DNA of 64,000 bases from NCBI GenBank assembly GCA_046328115.1, contig JAXLXE010000001.1, forward strand, positions 558,001 through 622,000, read 5' to 3'. Every line of letters starts with the position of its first letter. Position 1 is the stretch's first letter. The position numbers and the translations under genes are program-made. The notes beneath the pieces are model-generated. The model was not told where the DNA came from, searched no databases, and saw only the letters and a program-made list of their open reading frames with translations. Source of the DNA: JAXLXE01 sp046328115 (GTDB taxonomy: Bacteria; Chloroflexota; UBA6077; JACCZL01). Shown here piece by piece: positions 43,219 through 52,056 of the stretch.

Positions 43219-45993
43219 TCAGCCCGTCGCCTTTGCCTCCGCGACGGCGGCCGCGGTGTGGGCGAACCAGCGTAGGGCAATCGCGGCGGACTGGTCCAGC
43301 GGTCGATTGATCACGCGGCAGGGCGGGAGCGAGCGGAGGAAGGCCCAACGGTAGCGACGGGTCCTCAACCGACCGTCTGCAACGATCATCACGCCCGTAT
43401 CCTGGGTGGATCGGATCAGACGGCCGAACCCCTGGCGGAAGCGGAGAACAGCCTGCGGCAACGAGTACTGGGAAAACGGCTGCTCGAACTGCTCCGAGCG
43501 GGCCTCGATGACCGGGTCAGTCGGCAGCGCGAACGGCAGGCGAGCGACGATGAGGCAGCTCAGCGCGTCGCCCACCACGTCCACCCCCTCCCAGAAACTC
43601 GCCGCGCCGAACAGCACGGTTGGGCGTTCAGATCGGAACTCGTCCACCAGGCGCGACCGTGACAACCCGTCGAATCCCTGAGCCAGCAACGTCACCCCGC
43701 GTTGGCGGAGCGGCTCCAGCAGGGCTCGGTACGTTGCTCGAAGATGGGCGTGGGATGTGAAGAGCACCAGCGTGCGACCCCTGACCGCCGTGGTCACGTC
43801 CGCGATCAGCCGCTCAAAATCGGCCTGGAACAAGGCGTCGGTGGGCTCCCGAGCGTCCGAGGGGACCAGCACGATCGCGGCCTCGCGATAGTCGAACGGC
43901 GAGCCGACCGAGACGCATCGCGCGTCCTGGAGGCCAAGGCGGTCCTGGATGAACTGGAAGCTGCCCTCCGTGGTCAACGTGGCGGAGGTGAAGACGGCGG
44001 CGAGGCAATCGCCCAACAGTCCGCGCTTGATCGCATCGGCGATCAGTAGGGGCGCCGCGTTGACGCCGAGGTCCGCTGTCTCGCCCAGCGACAGCCAGCA
44101 GACCTGCCCCTCAACCGGGGTGGAGATGGCCGCGTCCAGCAGCTGCCGGGTGGCGGTCCAGAATTCGAGCTGGGCCAGCAGCTCGGCTCGCACGGCGTCC
44201 AAACGTTGGTCGTCCTGGTCCAGATCTTCGAGCGAGCGCGAGACTTCATTCACGGCCTGCACCACGGCCAGCAGTGGACGGGCGGCCTCCGCCCAGCAGA
44301 CGTCCAACTCAGACCAGATGGGCTGGGTCCGAATACCATCCGTGATGCGCAGCGTGATGGGTCCGCCGTCTGTGGACCTGCCCGCGTGTGCTCGCAGGGC
44401 CTCCACGAGCAGTCCAAACACTGCCCCGATCGAGACACGAAGCTCAGCCACATTGGTCTCAGCCCGACGTACCGACTGCGCCACGGACTGGGCTGCTTCT
44501 GGCGAGAGATGTTGCCGCGCCACAGCGAGCGAATCCGCCAGCAGGCCAACCGACGACGCGCCGGTGGCCTCGGCTAGCCCGTCCAGCCTACGGGCGCTCT
44601 CCCGCTGCCCCACACGCTGGCTCAACTGTCTGGTGGCTTCATCCTCCAGGTGGTGCGCCTCGTCCAGTACCACGTGCGAGTATTCGGGCACTACGCTGCC
44701 GCCCATCATGGCATCGATCATCAACAGGGAGTGGTTAACGATTACGAGGTGGGCTGCCTCCGCAGCGCGGCGGGCCCGCGCCACGAAGCACGTGCCGTCG
44801 CGGTGGAACCGGCATCGCAGGGGCGTACACGCCTCGGTCGTGGCGGCCACGCGGGACCAGACCTCTTCCTCCGCCTCGTCGAGCTGAAGCTCGCCGCGGT
44901 CGCCGGTCTCGGTCAGCGGCAGCCAGAACAGGCTCTTGATGAGGAATGTCCGTTCTGCCTGGCTGGGCTGGTTGCCGGCGAGCAACGCCAGCCAGCGCTT
45001 GAGGCACAAGTAGTTTGCCCGCCCCTTGAGCACGGCCACGCGGATTGGCAGCCCCAGCGCCCTTACGACGGATGGGCAGTCTTTGGCCCAGAGCTGATCC
45101 TGGAGATTAATCGTATTAGTGGAGATGACGACGCGACGGTCGTTGTGATGGGCGAACACCGCGGCGGGTACCAGGTAGGCCATTGATTTACCGGTGCCGG
45201 TGCCAGCTTCAACGAGCAGGGCACCGCCGTCGTTGAACGCCCTTGCCACCTCTTCCGCCATTCGTCGCTGCTCCGCGCGTTCGGCGAACCCCGGTATGGC
45301 ACGCGCGAGTGGGCCCTCCGACCCGAGCAATGCTGAGATGGCCTCTGGATCCAACGGCTCCGACCGTTCGTGCGGCGTGATGGGGGACCGCGGCTCCTGG
45401 GCCCGCTCCCACGAGAAGCCGGTCGCCGCGGCGGCCTCGGCTCGCGCCTGAGCCGAGGTGACGAGCTCGCGCGTTTTTGCCCGGTGTGCCTCGGCAAAGA
45501 CAAGCTTGACTGGCCAATCAAGAGGCCCGGCGAGTCGCGTGACGTGCGTCAGTGTATTGAGGTCGAGCGCGTAGACTTGATCGACCAGCCTCAGGAAGCG
45601 GCGCATGACAGCTTCCGCGGTGTCTTCGCCAACGACTGCATCCCGGCCATCGGAGCGGACCGGAGCGACGATCGCCAGCGCATCGCTCAACCCGATTGTG
45701 GGGTTCGAGAGCGAGATGCCCGCTGACTCCAGATGCTCGTGCACGGCCGCCCGGTCGTGGCAGATCAGCGGGCCGCGCCCGACGAAGCGCAGGAGCTCGG
45801 CAGCGGGATCTGGCGTTGCGGACAGCGAGAGCTGACGTCCGTCAAGACTGGCGACGCGGCGTGCGGACCGTTGCAGCTCGCCGATCCACGACTCCAGCAC
45901 GGCGTCGCCGCGAAAGCGGATGCACTCCACACGGTAGGCCCCACCCTCCCCGAGCGGGGTGATGGCCAGCGCGGTGAGGGGAAGGTCGATCAT
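43219..45993 (-). CDS. DinG-family helicase with degenerate exonuclease domain
   Basis: A 924-residue protein. The N-terminal roughly 190 residues align by eye with the DnaQ-like exonuclease domain fused to DinG in Firmicutes, but the D-x-E of motif I is DLP (MIDLPLTAL), so the nuclease is probably dead. The helicase part has Walker A EAGTGTGKSMAYLVPAA (near residue 265), a probable iron-sulfur Cys set (YLC, EAC-TPLRC, GTC), the DEAH box VVLDEAHHLEDEA, FTSATLT, and the late motifs FGAASFWEGVDVVG and RFRQGFGRLIRS. DinG/XPD helicases unwind R-loops and damaged DNA 5' to 3'. No SD is evident before the ATG. Confidence 0.85.
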   Translation of the reverse strand: MIDLPLTALAITPLGEGGAYRVECIRFRGDAVLESWIGELQRSARRVASLDGRQLSLSATPDPAAELLRFVGRGPLICHDRAAVHEHLESAGISLSNPTIGLSDALAIVAPVRSDGRDAVVGEDTAEAVMRRFLRLVDQVYALDLNTLTHVTRLAGPLDWPVKLVFAEAHRAKTRELVTSAQARAEAAAATGFSWERAQEPRSPITPHERSEPLDPEAISALLGSEGPLARAIPGFAERAEQRRMAEEVARAFNDGGALLVEAGTGTGKSMAYLVPAAVFAHHNDRRVVISTNTINLQDQLWAKDCPSVVRALGLPIRVAVLKGRANYLCLKRWLALLAGNQPSQAERTFLIKSLFWLPLTETGDRGELQLDEAEEEVWSRVAATTEACTPLRCRFHRDGTCFVARARRAAEAAHLVIVNHSLLMIDAMMGGSVVPEYSHVVLDEAHHLEDEATRQLSQRVGQRESARRLDGLAEATGASSVGLLADSLAVARQHLSPEAAQSVAQSVRRAETNVAELRVSIGAVFGLLVEALRAHAGRSTDGGPITLRITDGIRTQPIWSELDVCWAEAARPLLAVVQAVNEVSRSLEDLDQDDQRLDAVRAELLAQLEFWTATRQLLDAAISTPVEGQVCWLSLGETADLGVNAAPLLIADAIKRGLLGDCLAAVFTSATLTTEGSFQFIQDRLGLQDARCVSVGSPFDYREAAIVLVPSDAREPTDALFQADFERLIADVTTAVRGRTLVLFTSHAHLRATYRALLEPLRQRGVTLLAQGFDGLSRSRLVDEFRSERPTVLFGAASFWEGVDVVGDALSCLIVARLPFALPTDPVIEARSEQFEQPFSQYSLPQAVLRFRQGFGRLIRSTQDTGVMIVADGRLRTRRYRWAFLRSLPPCRVINRPLDQSAAIALRWFAHTAAAVAEAKATG

Positions 45994-46058
45994 GAGGTCA
46001 GCGGCATGACATAACCCGAACCACGTGATGGTAGTACGCCGCGAACTGTCGGCGCAGG

Positions 46059-47528
46059 CTAGCGGGGAGCGGTGACCTCCAGCGCCCGGCGCAGGACGCG
46101 CTGCGCGATTGGCGCCGCCACTTCGGCGCCGGAGCCACCCCGCTCCGCGATGACGGCCACGGCCACGCGGGGACGGTCCGCCGGGGCATAGCCGGCGAAC
46201 CAGGCATGCGTCGGGCTACCGGTGGTGCCCGTCTCCGCCGTCCCGGTCTTGCCAGCGACCTGCACCCCTGGGATCTGTGCGCGCTGGCCGTATCCGGTCT
46301 GGACGCCCAGCGCCATCATCTCGGCGAGCGCGGTGGCCGCCGCACTGCCCACGACGCGGACCGATGAGCCGGGCGGGGGTACCTCTACCGAGCGGCCGGC
46401 GGCGTCCCGCAGACCGAGGACCAGCCGAGGCGCGGGCATCATCCCGCGATTCGCGACCGCGGCGGCGGCGAGCGCCACGTGGAGCGGCGTCACAACAACC
46501 TCGCCCTGCCCGATCCCCGTCTGTGCCAGCAGTCCGGGCGTCCAATCCGCTGACCGCTTCAGCGTGGCCTGCTGGACGTGTAGATCCAGGGACACAGCAG
46601 CGCCGATGCCGAAACGGCGCGCGTACTGCTCGAGGCGATCTCCGGACGATCGGATAGCACCGGGCGCGCCGGTATCGCCCGAGAGTGCATCGTCGCCCAG
46701 ACTCAGCGCGGGGCGACCCAACTGGATGGCCGTGAGCGCGAATGTGCGATTGGAAGACCAGGCGAACGCCTCACGGTAATTGAGCAACGGTAGCTGGGCG
46801 TGATTCCGGCAGTCCGCGACGAAGCTGCCCAGAATCAGCGGTTGGGTGCAGCGGAATCGCGCGGCGGGATCCACCAGCCCCAGGTCGAGCGCGGCCGCCG
46901 CGGTGATGATCTTGAAGACTGATCCGGGCGCGTAGCTGGAATCAATGGCTCGATTGACCAGGGGGCGCGCCTCGTTACGCACGAGTGACTCCCACTCACG
47001 CTCGACCGCGGCGGGGTCGAATCCCGGCGTGCTGACCAGCGCGAGGATCTCGCCGGTCACGGGGTCCATCACCACCACAGAACCGGCGTGATCGCCCAGT
47101 GCCGCGGCCGCCTCCGCTTGAAGCCGCAAGTCCACCGTCGTCACGACGTTGACCGAGCTTACCTGCCCGATGCCTATCTCGGCGGCGATACGCCCCCAGG
47201 TTGAGATGGGCGCGTCGCCGCGAAGCTCGCGGTCATAGCGCTCCTCCAGTCCGGTGAGGCCGTACCGCGCTGAGGCGTAGCCTGTCACCGCGGCCACGGC
47301 TGGTCCCGCGGAACGCCGTGCGCCGCCGCCACCGGTGTCAGACCACGCCAGGGGGCGCCCCCCGCGGTCCACGATGGCACCCCGTGTGGCGCCTGCGTGC
47401 TCGCGATCACCGCCGGCGCGTGAGAGCACCTCGTCCGAGCGGAACACCTGCCAGTAGCCCAGTGCTAGCGCGATGACCAGGAACGCGGCCATGGCGGCGG
47501 TGTGCACCCGGCGGATCTCAGGCCCCAC
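46059..47528 (-). CDS. Penicillin-binding transpeptidase (PbpA/FtsI family)
   Basis: A 489-residue monofunctional class B PBP. One N-terminal membrane anchor (AAMAAFLVIALALGYWQVF), a dimerisation region with GAIVDRGGRPLAWS, and the transpeptidase domain: SxxK in SYAPGSVFKI, SxN in AWSSNRTF, KTG in VAGKTGTAETG. It cross-links peptidoglycan, working with the SEDS glycosyltransferase encoded just upstream; the genes overlap by 11 bp. The GTG start at 47528 lies inside the rodA/ftsW end. Length and context match PbpA of the actinobacterial fha-rodA-pbpA cluster. Confidence 0.92.
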   Translation of the reverse strand: MGPEIRRVHTAAMAAFLVIALALGYWQVFRSDEVLSRAGGDREHAGATRGAIVDRGGRPLAWSDTGGGGARRSAGPAVAAVTGYASARYGLTGLEERYDRELRGDAPISTWGRIAAEIGIGQVSSVNVVTTVDLRLQAEAAAALGDHAGSVVVMDPVTGEILALVSTPGFDPAAVEREWESLVRNEARPLVNRAIDSSYAPGSVFKIITAAAALDLGLVDPAARFRCTQPLILGSFVADCRNHAQLPLLNYREAFAWSSNRTFALTAIQLGRPALSLGDDALSGDTGAPGAIRSSGDRLEQYARRFGIGAAVSLDLHVQQATLKRSADWTPGLLAQTGIGQGEVVVTPLHVALAAAAVANRGMMPAPRLVLGLRDAAGRSVEVPPPGSSVRVVGSAAATALAEMMALGVQTGYGQRAQIPGVQVAGKTGTAETGTTGSPTHAWFAGYAPADRPRVAVAVIAERGGSGAEVAAPIAQRVLRRALEVTAPR

Positions 47529-48801
47529 GCCCCACTCCAGACTGGCGATGGGAGGCCCAGATCAGCATGCCGATGCCAGCCCATGTCACCACCGCCGAGC
47601 TACCACCGTACGAGACGAGGGGAAGGGTTACACCAGTGAGCGGCAACAGGCGAACGGTCCCGGCGAGGATCACAATGGTCTGGATGGCGATGAGGCTAGT
47701 GACGCCGGCCGCGAGCATGGCATCGAATCCCGGGGCGGCGGCCGCCGCGATGGCGAAGCCTCGCGTCACCAGGACGGCGTAGATCATCACGACCGCCAGC
47801 GAGCCGACCAGCCCTAGCTCCTCGCCGATGACGGCGATGACGTAGTCCGTGTGTGCTGCTGGGACAAGATCCGGGCGACCGGCCCCGAGACCCGCCCCAA
47901 ACAGCCCCCCCGCCGCCAGGGCTGCTAGCCCCTGCACGATCTGATAGCCGCCTGTGTCTCGGCTCACCCACGGATCGAGCCAGATGGCTACCCGAAGCTG
48001 GACGTGGCTGAACCGCTCGTAGGCCACCAGTGCCGCGGCGACGAACGCGGTGAGGGAGGCCAGCAGGTGGGCAGTGCTGGCGGACGCGAGGTAGAGCATG
48101 GCCGCCGCCGTGCCAAAGAAGATCAGGCCCGCCCCGAGGTCCCGCTGGAGCACCAACAGCAGCACGGAGAAGCCAACGGCCGCCGCCATAGGCACCAGAT
48201 AGACGGTCCCGCTCAGAGGCACGCCGAGAAACCTGCGACCGTAGCGGAGCACGGCACGATGTTCATCCAGGAACGAGGCGAGGAAACCCACCAGGATCAG
48301 CTTCACTAGCTCTGATGGCTGGGCGGTCAAGCCGCCGGCCCGGATCCAGAGGCGGGCGCCACTGCCATTGGGATCGCTCCCCACGACGACCGTGACCGCG
48401 AGCAGCAGCAAACCGAAGACCAACGCGACATAACGATAGTCACGGAGCATCTCGATAGCCCGCGGTCTCGCGAGCAGGACGCAAAGCACGGCGGTGCCGG
48501 CGCCGGTCCAGATGAGCTCCCTGGTCAGAAGGGAGGGATCCAGTCGGCGCGACAGCACGAGCCCGACCGCGGAGAGCACGGCACCGCTCGGCAGCACGAG
48601 GCCATCCGCATGCCGGCTCCACACGACGGTCGCGATGTGGGCAGCGAGAAGGCAGCAGGCGAATACCAGGACCCAGCCGAACCGCACGCGGTCAGCGCCG
48701 GCCAGATCGAGCTCCGCCAGGAGGCAGAAGGCGAGGGGGAATGCCAGCAGGGCTAGCTGGCGCCACCTGCCCAGCCGCGCGGCGGCGAGTACGCTCCGCA
48801 C
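47518..48801 (-). CDS. SEDS peptidoglycan polymerase (RodA/FtsW/SpoVE family)
   Basis: A 427-residue membrane protein with about 12 helices. SEDS hallmarks are the GARLWIRAGGLTAQPSELVKLILVGFLASFL block, VLQRDLGAGLIFFGTAAAMLYLA with the Asp, AHTDYVIAVIGEELGLVGSLAVV and LPLTGVTLPLVSYGGSS. It polymerises lipid II with its cognate class B PBP. The first two helices before RDYRYVALVFG form an N-terminal extension like that of actinobacterial RodA. GTG start 10 bases after fhaB. Confidence 0.93.
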   Translation of the reverse strand: MRSVLAAARLGRWRQLALLAFPLAFCLLAELDLAGADRVRFGWVLVFACCLLAAHIATVVWSRHADGLVLPSGAVLSAVGLVLSRRLDPSLLTRELIWTGAGTAVLCVLLARPRAIEMLRDYRYVALVFGLLLLAVTVVVGSDPNGSGARLWIRAGGLTAQPSELVKLILVGFLASFLDEHRAVLRYGRRFLGVPLSGTVYLVPMAAAVGFSVLLLVLQRDLGAGLIFFGTAAAMLYLASASTAHLLASLTAFVAAALVAYERFSHVQLRVAIWLDPWVSRDTGGYQIVQGLAALAAGGLFGAGLGAGRPDLVPAAHTDYVIAVIGEELGLVGSLAVVMIYAVLVTRGFAIAAAAAPGFDAMLAAGVTSLIAIQTIVILAGTVRLLPLTGVTLPLVSYGGSSAVVTWAGIGMLIWASHRQSGVGRGA

Positions 48802-48811
48802 CCGCGTTAGA

Positions 48812-49252
48812 TCAGGCTACGAGCCGGAGCGTCACGTCGCCCAGGGCCACGCGGTCGCCGACGCGGACCTCGGTGACGGTGCGCACCGCTCGTCCCTCCA
48901 CCAGCGTCCCGTTGGTGCTCCCCAGGTCGCGGATCCGGACCCGCGGGCCATCGGCGAGAACTTCGGCGTGCACACCGGAGACGTGCGCGCCATCGATGAC
49001 CAGATCGCACTCGGGCGACCTGCCGATCCTGAGCGGAGCCTCCGCGCGGAGCTCCGCGCCGGCCGAGAGCCCGGAGCCGCCGGGATCTACCACGTGGAAG
49101 GTCACCAGGCGGGCGGTGGTCACGCTGGCGGCCACGGACCGGCGGCAGGATGCCAGCACCGCGAGCGTGAACGCGTAGAGCACGCCGACGAGCGCCAGCT
49201 TGACGAGCACACCCGTGCTGGCCGCCAGCCAGAGCCACAGGCTATCAAGCAC
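48812..49252 (-). CDS. FhaB-like membrane-anchored FHA protein
   Basis: A 146-residue protein: one N-terminal helix (VLVKLALVGVLYAFTLAVLASC) and a C-terminal FHA domain with the phosphothreonine-binding pattern LRIGRSPECDLVIDGAHVSGVHAEVL...RIRDLGSTNGTLVEG. It should bind phospho-Thr partners at the membrane, as FhaB (FipA) does in mycobacteria. The GTG at 49252 overlaps the fhaA stop by 8 bp. No Ser/Thr kinase or phosphatase gene is in this cluster. Confidence 0.85.
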   Translation of the reverse strand: MLDSLWLWLAASTGVLVKLALVGVLYAFTLAVLASCRRSVAASVTTARLVTFHVVDPGGSGLSAGAELRAEAPLRIGRSPECDLVIDGAHVSGVHAEVLADGPRVRIRDLGSTNGTLVEGRAVRTVTEVRVGDRVALGDVTLRLVA

Positions 49253-49994
49253 GCGCCGTCGACTCCACCTGGCGGACCCACAGACGGTAGCCCCCGGCTG
49301 AGATCTCGTCGCCGGGATAGACGCTGGTGCTGGCAACCGGACGGCCGTTGACTGACGTTCCGTTGGTGCTGTTCAAGTCTGCAATCACGAGATCGTGGCC
49401 GACCCACCGGAGGGTCAGGTGGGTGCGTGAGACGCGCTGGTCAGACACCACTATGTCGCTTGCGGATGACCGACCGAGAACTGTGACCGGCCGCTCAAGC
49501 GCGAGTCTGAGGCCGCCGGAATCCACAAGCTCCAGCCGTCGCGTGACCGGCAGGCGCGCTGTGGGGGCCAGCGTATTGCTGGCGCGGGGCTCTCGCTCGT
49601 CGCGGGTGTGGATGACGTGGCGGATGTCGCCGCGTCGTACGTCCGTTGAGGCCTGCAAGATCACCGCGACGCGCTGGCGCGGCACGACGCCGTCGCGCCG
49701 TAGCGCAGCAGACACCCGACGCTCCAGGGAGTGCTCGAGGGCCGCGTGCTTAGCGCGTAGCGCATCGAGGTCAGCGGGATGGAGGCGAACGACGTATGGT
49801 CCGTCCTCGCCTGGGCGACGGCGGCGCGCGTGTCGTGCGACGAGCATGGCCACAGCGTCCAGCGCGGGGGACAGCCGCAACAGGCGTGGCGCGGCGCCCT
49901 CCGCGACGCCGCGAATGCGCTGCTCGATCCGCTCAATGAGCGGGACGCCCCACGGACCAGCGGACCTATCCTGCTTCGCTCCCGGCTGCTCCAC
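49245..49994 (-). CDS. FhaA-like DUF3662 and FHA domain protein
   Basis: A 249-residue protein. The N-terminal part (LIERIEQRIRGVAEGAAPRLLRLSPALDAVAMLVARHARRR...) matches the DUF3662 start of actinobacterial FhaA (a basic amphipathic helix then a small alpha/beta domain reaching PRQRVAVILQ). The C-terminal FHA domain has VTVLGRSSASDIVVSDQRVSRTHLTLRW...DLNSTNGTSVNG. FhaA in mycobacteria binds the phosphorylated pseudokinase of MviN and slows lipid II export. GTG 49994 is chosen because AGGGAG lies about 6 bases upstream; the frame remains open further upstream without homology. Confidence 0.82.
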   Translation of the reverse strand: MEQPGAKQDRSAGPWGVPLIERIEQRIRGVAEGAAPRLLRLSPALDAVAMLVARHARRRRPGEDGPYVVRLHPADLDALRAKHAALEHSLERRVSAALRRDGVVPRQRVAVILQASTDVRRGDIRHVIHTRDEREPRASNTLAPTARLPVTRRLELVDSGGLRLALERPVTVLGRSSASDIVVSDQRVSRTHLTLRWVGHDLVIADLNSTNGTSVNGRPVASTSVYPGDEISAGGYRLWVRQVESTARA

Positions 49995-50125
49995 GCGCGC
50001 TCCCTGGGTACGGACGAAGGTCAGCCGCCTCCGGTTCCGAGATCGGTGTGGGGGCGGGTTCGATGACAGGCAAATGCCGCACACGAGCACCATGCGACGT
50101 GCAGGCACCCTGGTGCAAGATGCGC

Positions 50126-50155
50126 TTGTCCGCATCCCCGATGGGTCGGTATCAT
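50126..50155 (+). promoter_or_regulatory. pyrG promoter
   Basis: TTGTCC (50126-50131), 18-base spacer, TATCAT (50150-50155). Start site predicted near 50162, giving a leader of about 180 bases to pyrG. Confidence 0.55.
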
Positions 50156-50163
50156 GCCGCCGT

Positions 50164-50187
50164 ATGTCGAGGAACTGTCGACCATGA
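50164..50187 (+). CDS. possible 7-codon leader ORF (MSRNCRP)
   Basis: ATG 50164 follows the -10 by 8 bases, so it would be translated without a leader, and it stops at TGA 50185-50187. The distance is the same as at gcvT and alr, where leaderless starts are predicted. It lies upstream of the terminator in the pyrG leader. Coding is not shown; such a short frame can occur by chance. Confidence 0.25.
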   Translation: MSRNCRP

Positions 50188-50250
50188 CCCGCGGGGCGTC
50201 CGGAGGAGTGTCGCTCTTCCAGCCCCAGCATCCGCACCCCTGAACCAGCG

Positions 50251-50283
50251 CCGGCTCCGCGTTTGCGAGGGCCGGTTTTTGTT
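50251..50283 (+). terminator. intrinsic terminator in the pyrG leader (attenuator-like)
   Basis: CCGGCUCCGC (50251-50260) pairs with GCG-A-GGGCCGG (50265-50275) around a GUUU loop, with one bulged A, and is followed by TTTTTGTTT. This is a classic Rho-independent terminator, about 60 bases before the pyrG start and on its strand. It is placed to act as an attenuator of pyrG. Confidence 0.75.
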
Positions 50284-50343
50284 TGCCCGACCGTCGTTAC
50301 GCCTCAATAGCATCGTAGGACCCAGCATAGGAGCACACCACAC

Positions 50344-51978
50344 ATGACCAAGTACGTCTTCGTGAGTGGGGGAGTCGTCTCATCTGTCGGTAAGGGCATC
50401 ACTGTGGCGTCGCTGGGCCGACTGCTCAAGAGCCGTGGCATCGCCGTCTCGATCTTGAAGCTGGATCCGTACATCAACATCGACCCGGGCACGATGAGCC
50501 CGTATCAGCACGGCGAGGTCTTCGTCACCGATGACGGCGCCGAGACGGACCTGGACCTGGGCCACTACGAACGGTTCATCGACGAAAGCCTCACCCGCGC
50601 CAGCAATGTCACGACCGGGGTGATCTACTCCGGCGTCATCGGCAAGGAGCGACGCGGCGATTTCCTTGGCGGCACGATCCAGGTGGTCCCCCACATCACT
50701 AACGAGATCAAGGATCGCATCACGCGCGTCTCGCGGCAGACCGGCGCGCAGGTGGTGATCGTCGAGGTGGGCGGAACGGTCGGCGACATCGAGTGTTTGC
50801 CGTTCCTGGAGGCGATCCGCCAGATGAACCGCGAGCTGGGGGCGGAGAATACACTGTTCATCCACGTGACGCTCCTTCCCTACGTGGGTCCAACCAAGGA
50901 GCTCAAGACCAAGCCCACCCAGCACAGCGTCAAGGAGCTCCGCGGTATTGGCGTACAGCCGGACGTCATCGTAGCTCGCTCCGACTACCCAGTCCCGGAT
51001 GAGCTGAAGGACAAGATCGCGCTATTCTGCGACGTTGATCGCCGTGCCGTGGTGCCGTTGGAGACCGCGCAGACGATCTACGAAGTGCCGCTGGTACTCG
51101 AGGAGGCGGGGCTGGGCGAGTTCGTCGTGGAGCAGCTCAAGCTGGAGGCGGCGCAGCCAGACCTGGACGAGTGGCGGGCCATCGTGAGGAAGGCCAAGAG
51201 CGTCTCAGATGAGGTGGTGATTGGCGTCGTTGGGAAGTACGTTGAGCTGGAGGATTCCTACCTCAGCGTGAAGGAGGCCCTCCACCACGCTGGATGGCAC
51301 CATGACGTCAAGGCCCGCGTGGAGTGGATCGACTCTCAGTCGTTCGAGCAGGACGGGGACATCTCAGTCCTGGACACGCTGGACGGCATAGTGGTGCCGG
51401 GCGGGTTCGGTAGCCGTGGTATCGAGGGCATGATCCGCGCGGCCCGGTACGCGCGGGAGCGACGCGTCCCGTACTTCGGGCTATGCCTGGGCCTGCACGT
51501 CTTGACCATCGAGCTGGCGCGGCACATCGTCCACAGTGACGAGCCAAACAGCACGGAGTTCAACCTCTTCAGCAAATACCCCGTTATCGACCTCCTACCG
51601 GAGCAGAAGGATGTCACCGACAAGGGGGGGACGATGCGCCTTGGCGCGTATCCCTGCCAGCTCACATCCGAGACGCGAGCCAGAGACGCCTACGGGGAGC
51701 AGATTGTCTTCGAGCGGCATCGCCACCGCTTTGAGTTCAACAATGAGTTCCGTGGCCTGCTCGAGGAGCATGGCCTGGTGGCCAGCGGCGTCTCCCCGGA
51801 CGGGCGCCTCATCGAGATCGCCGAACTGGCCGACCACCCGTGGATGCTGGGCGTGCAGTTCCACCCTGAGCTGAAGTCTCGCCCGAACCGACCGCACCCG
51901 CTCTTCCGAGATTTCATCCGCGAGGCGGTGGCGTTCCGATCCCAACGCCTGACGCCAGGGATTGTGAGTCGCCAGTAG
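50344..51978 (+). CDS. pyrG: CTP synthase
   Basis: It makes CTP from UTP, ATP and glutamine, the step after the pyr operon. 544 residues: the synthetase domain opens with KYVFVSGGVVSSVGKGITVASLGRLLKSRG (P-loop) and includes LKLDPYINIDPGTMSPYQHGEVFVTDDGAETDLDLGHYERF; the glutaminase domain has PGGFGSRGIEGMI, the nucleophile Cys in YFGLCLGLHVL, and VQFHPELKSRPNRPHPLF. AGGAGC-like SD about 10 bases upstream of the ATG. The long leader with a terminator points to transcription attenuation. Confidence 0.97.
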   Translation: MTKYVFVSGGVVSSVGKGITVASLGRLLKSRGIAVSILKLDPYINIDPGTMSPYQHGEVFVTDDGAETDLDLGHYERFIDESLTRASNVTTGVIYSGVIGKERRGDFLGGTIQVVPHITNEIKDRITRVSRQTGAQVVIVEVGGTVGDIECLPFLEAIRQMNRELGAENTLFIHVTLLPYVGPTKELKTKPTQHSVKELRGIGVQPDVIVARSDYPVPDELKDKIALFCDVDRRAVVPLETAQTIYEVPLVLEEAGLGEFVVEQLKLEAAQPDLDEWRAIVRKAKSVSDEVVIGVVGKYVELEDSYLSVKEALHHAGWHHDVKARVEWIDSQSFEQDGDISVLDTLDGIVVPGGFGSRGIEGMIRAARYARERRVPYFGLCLGLHVLTIELARHIVHSDEPNSTEFNLFSKYPVIDLLPEQKDVTDKGGTMRLGAYPCQLTSETRARDAYGEQIVFERHRHRFEFNNEFRGLLEEHGLVASGVSPDGRLIEIAELADHPWMLGVQFHPELKSRPNRPHPLFRDFIREAVAFRSQRLTPGIVSRQ

Positions 51979-51991
51979 CGCCCACGGCGTG

Positions 51992-52000
51992 TGCTAGCAT
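51992..52000 (+). promoter_or_regulatory. manC-like gene extended -10
   Basis: TGC-TAGCAT at 51992-52000, 57 bases before the start codon, fits the extended -10 pattern seen elsewhere in the window. Confidence 0.4.
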
Positions 52001-52056
52001 CTCGGTCTGGTGGGCTGAATAGGCGCCGGCAGCGGCGTTACGTTTGGAGATGAGCT

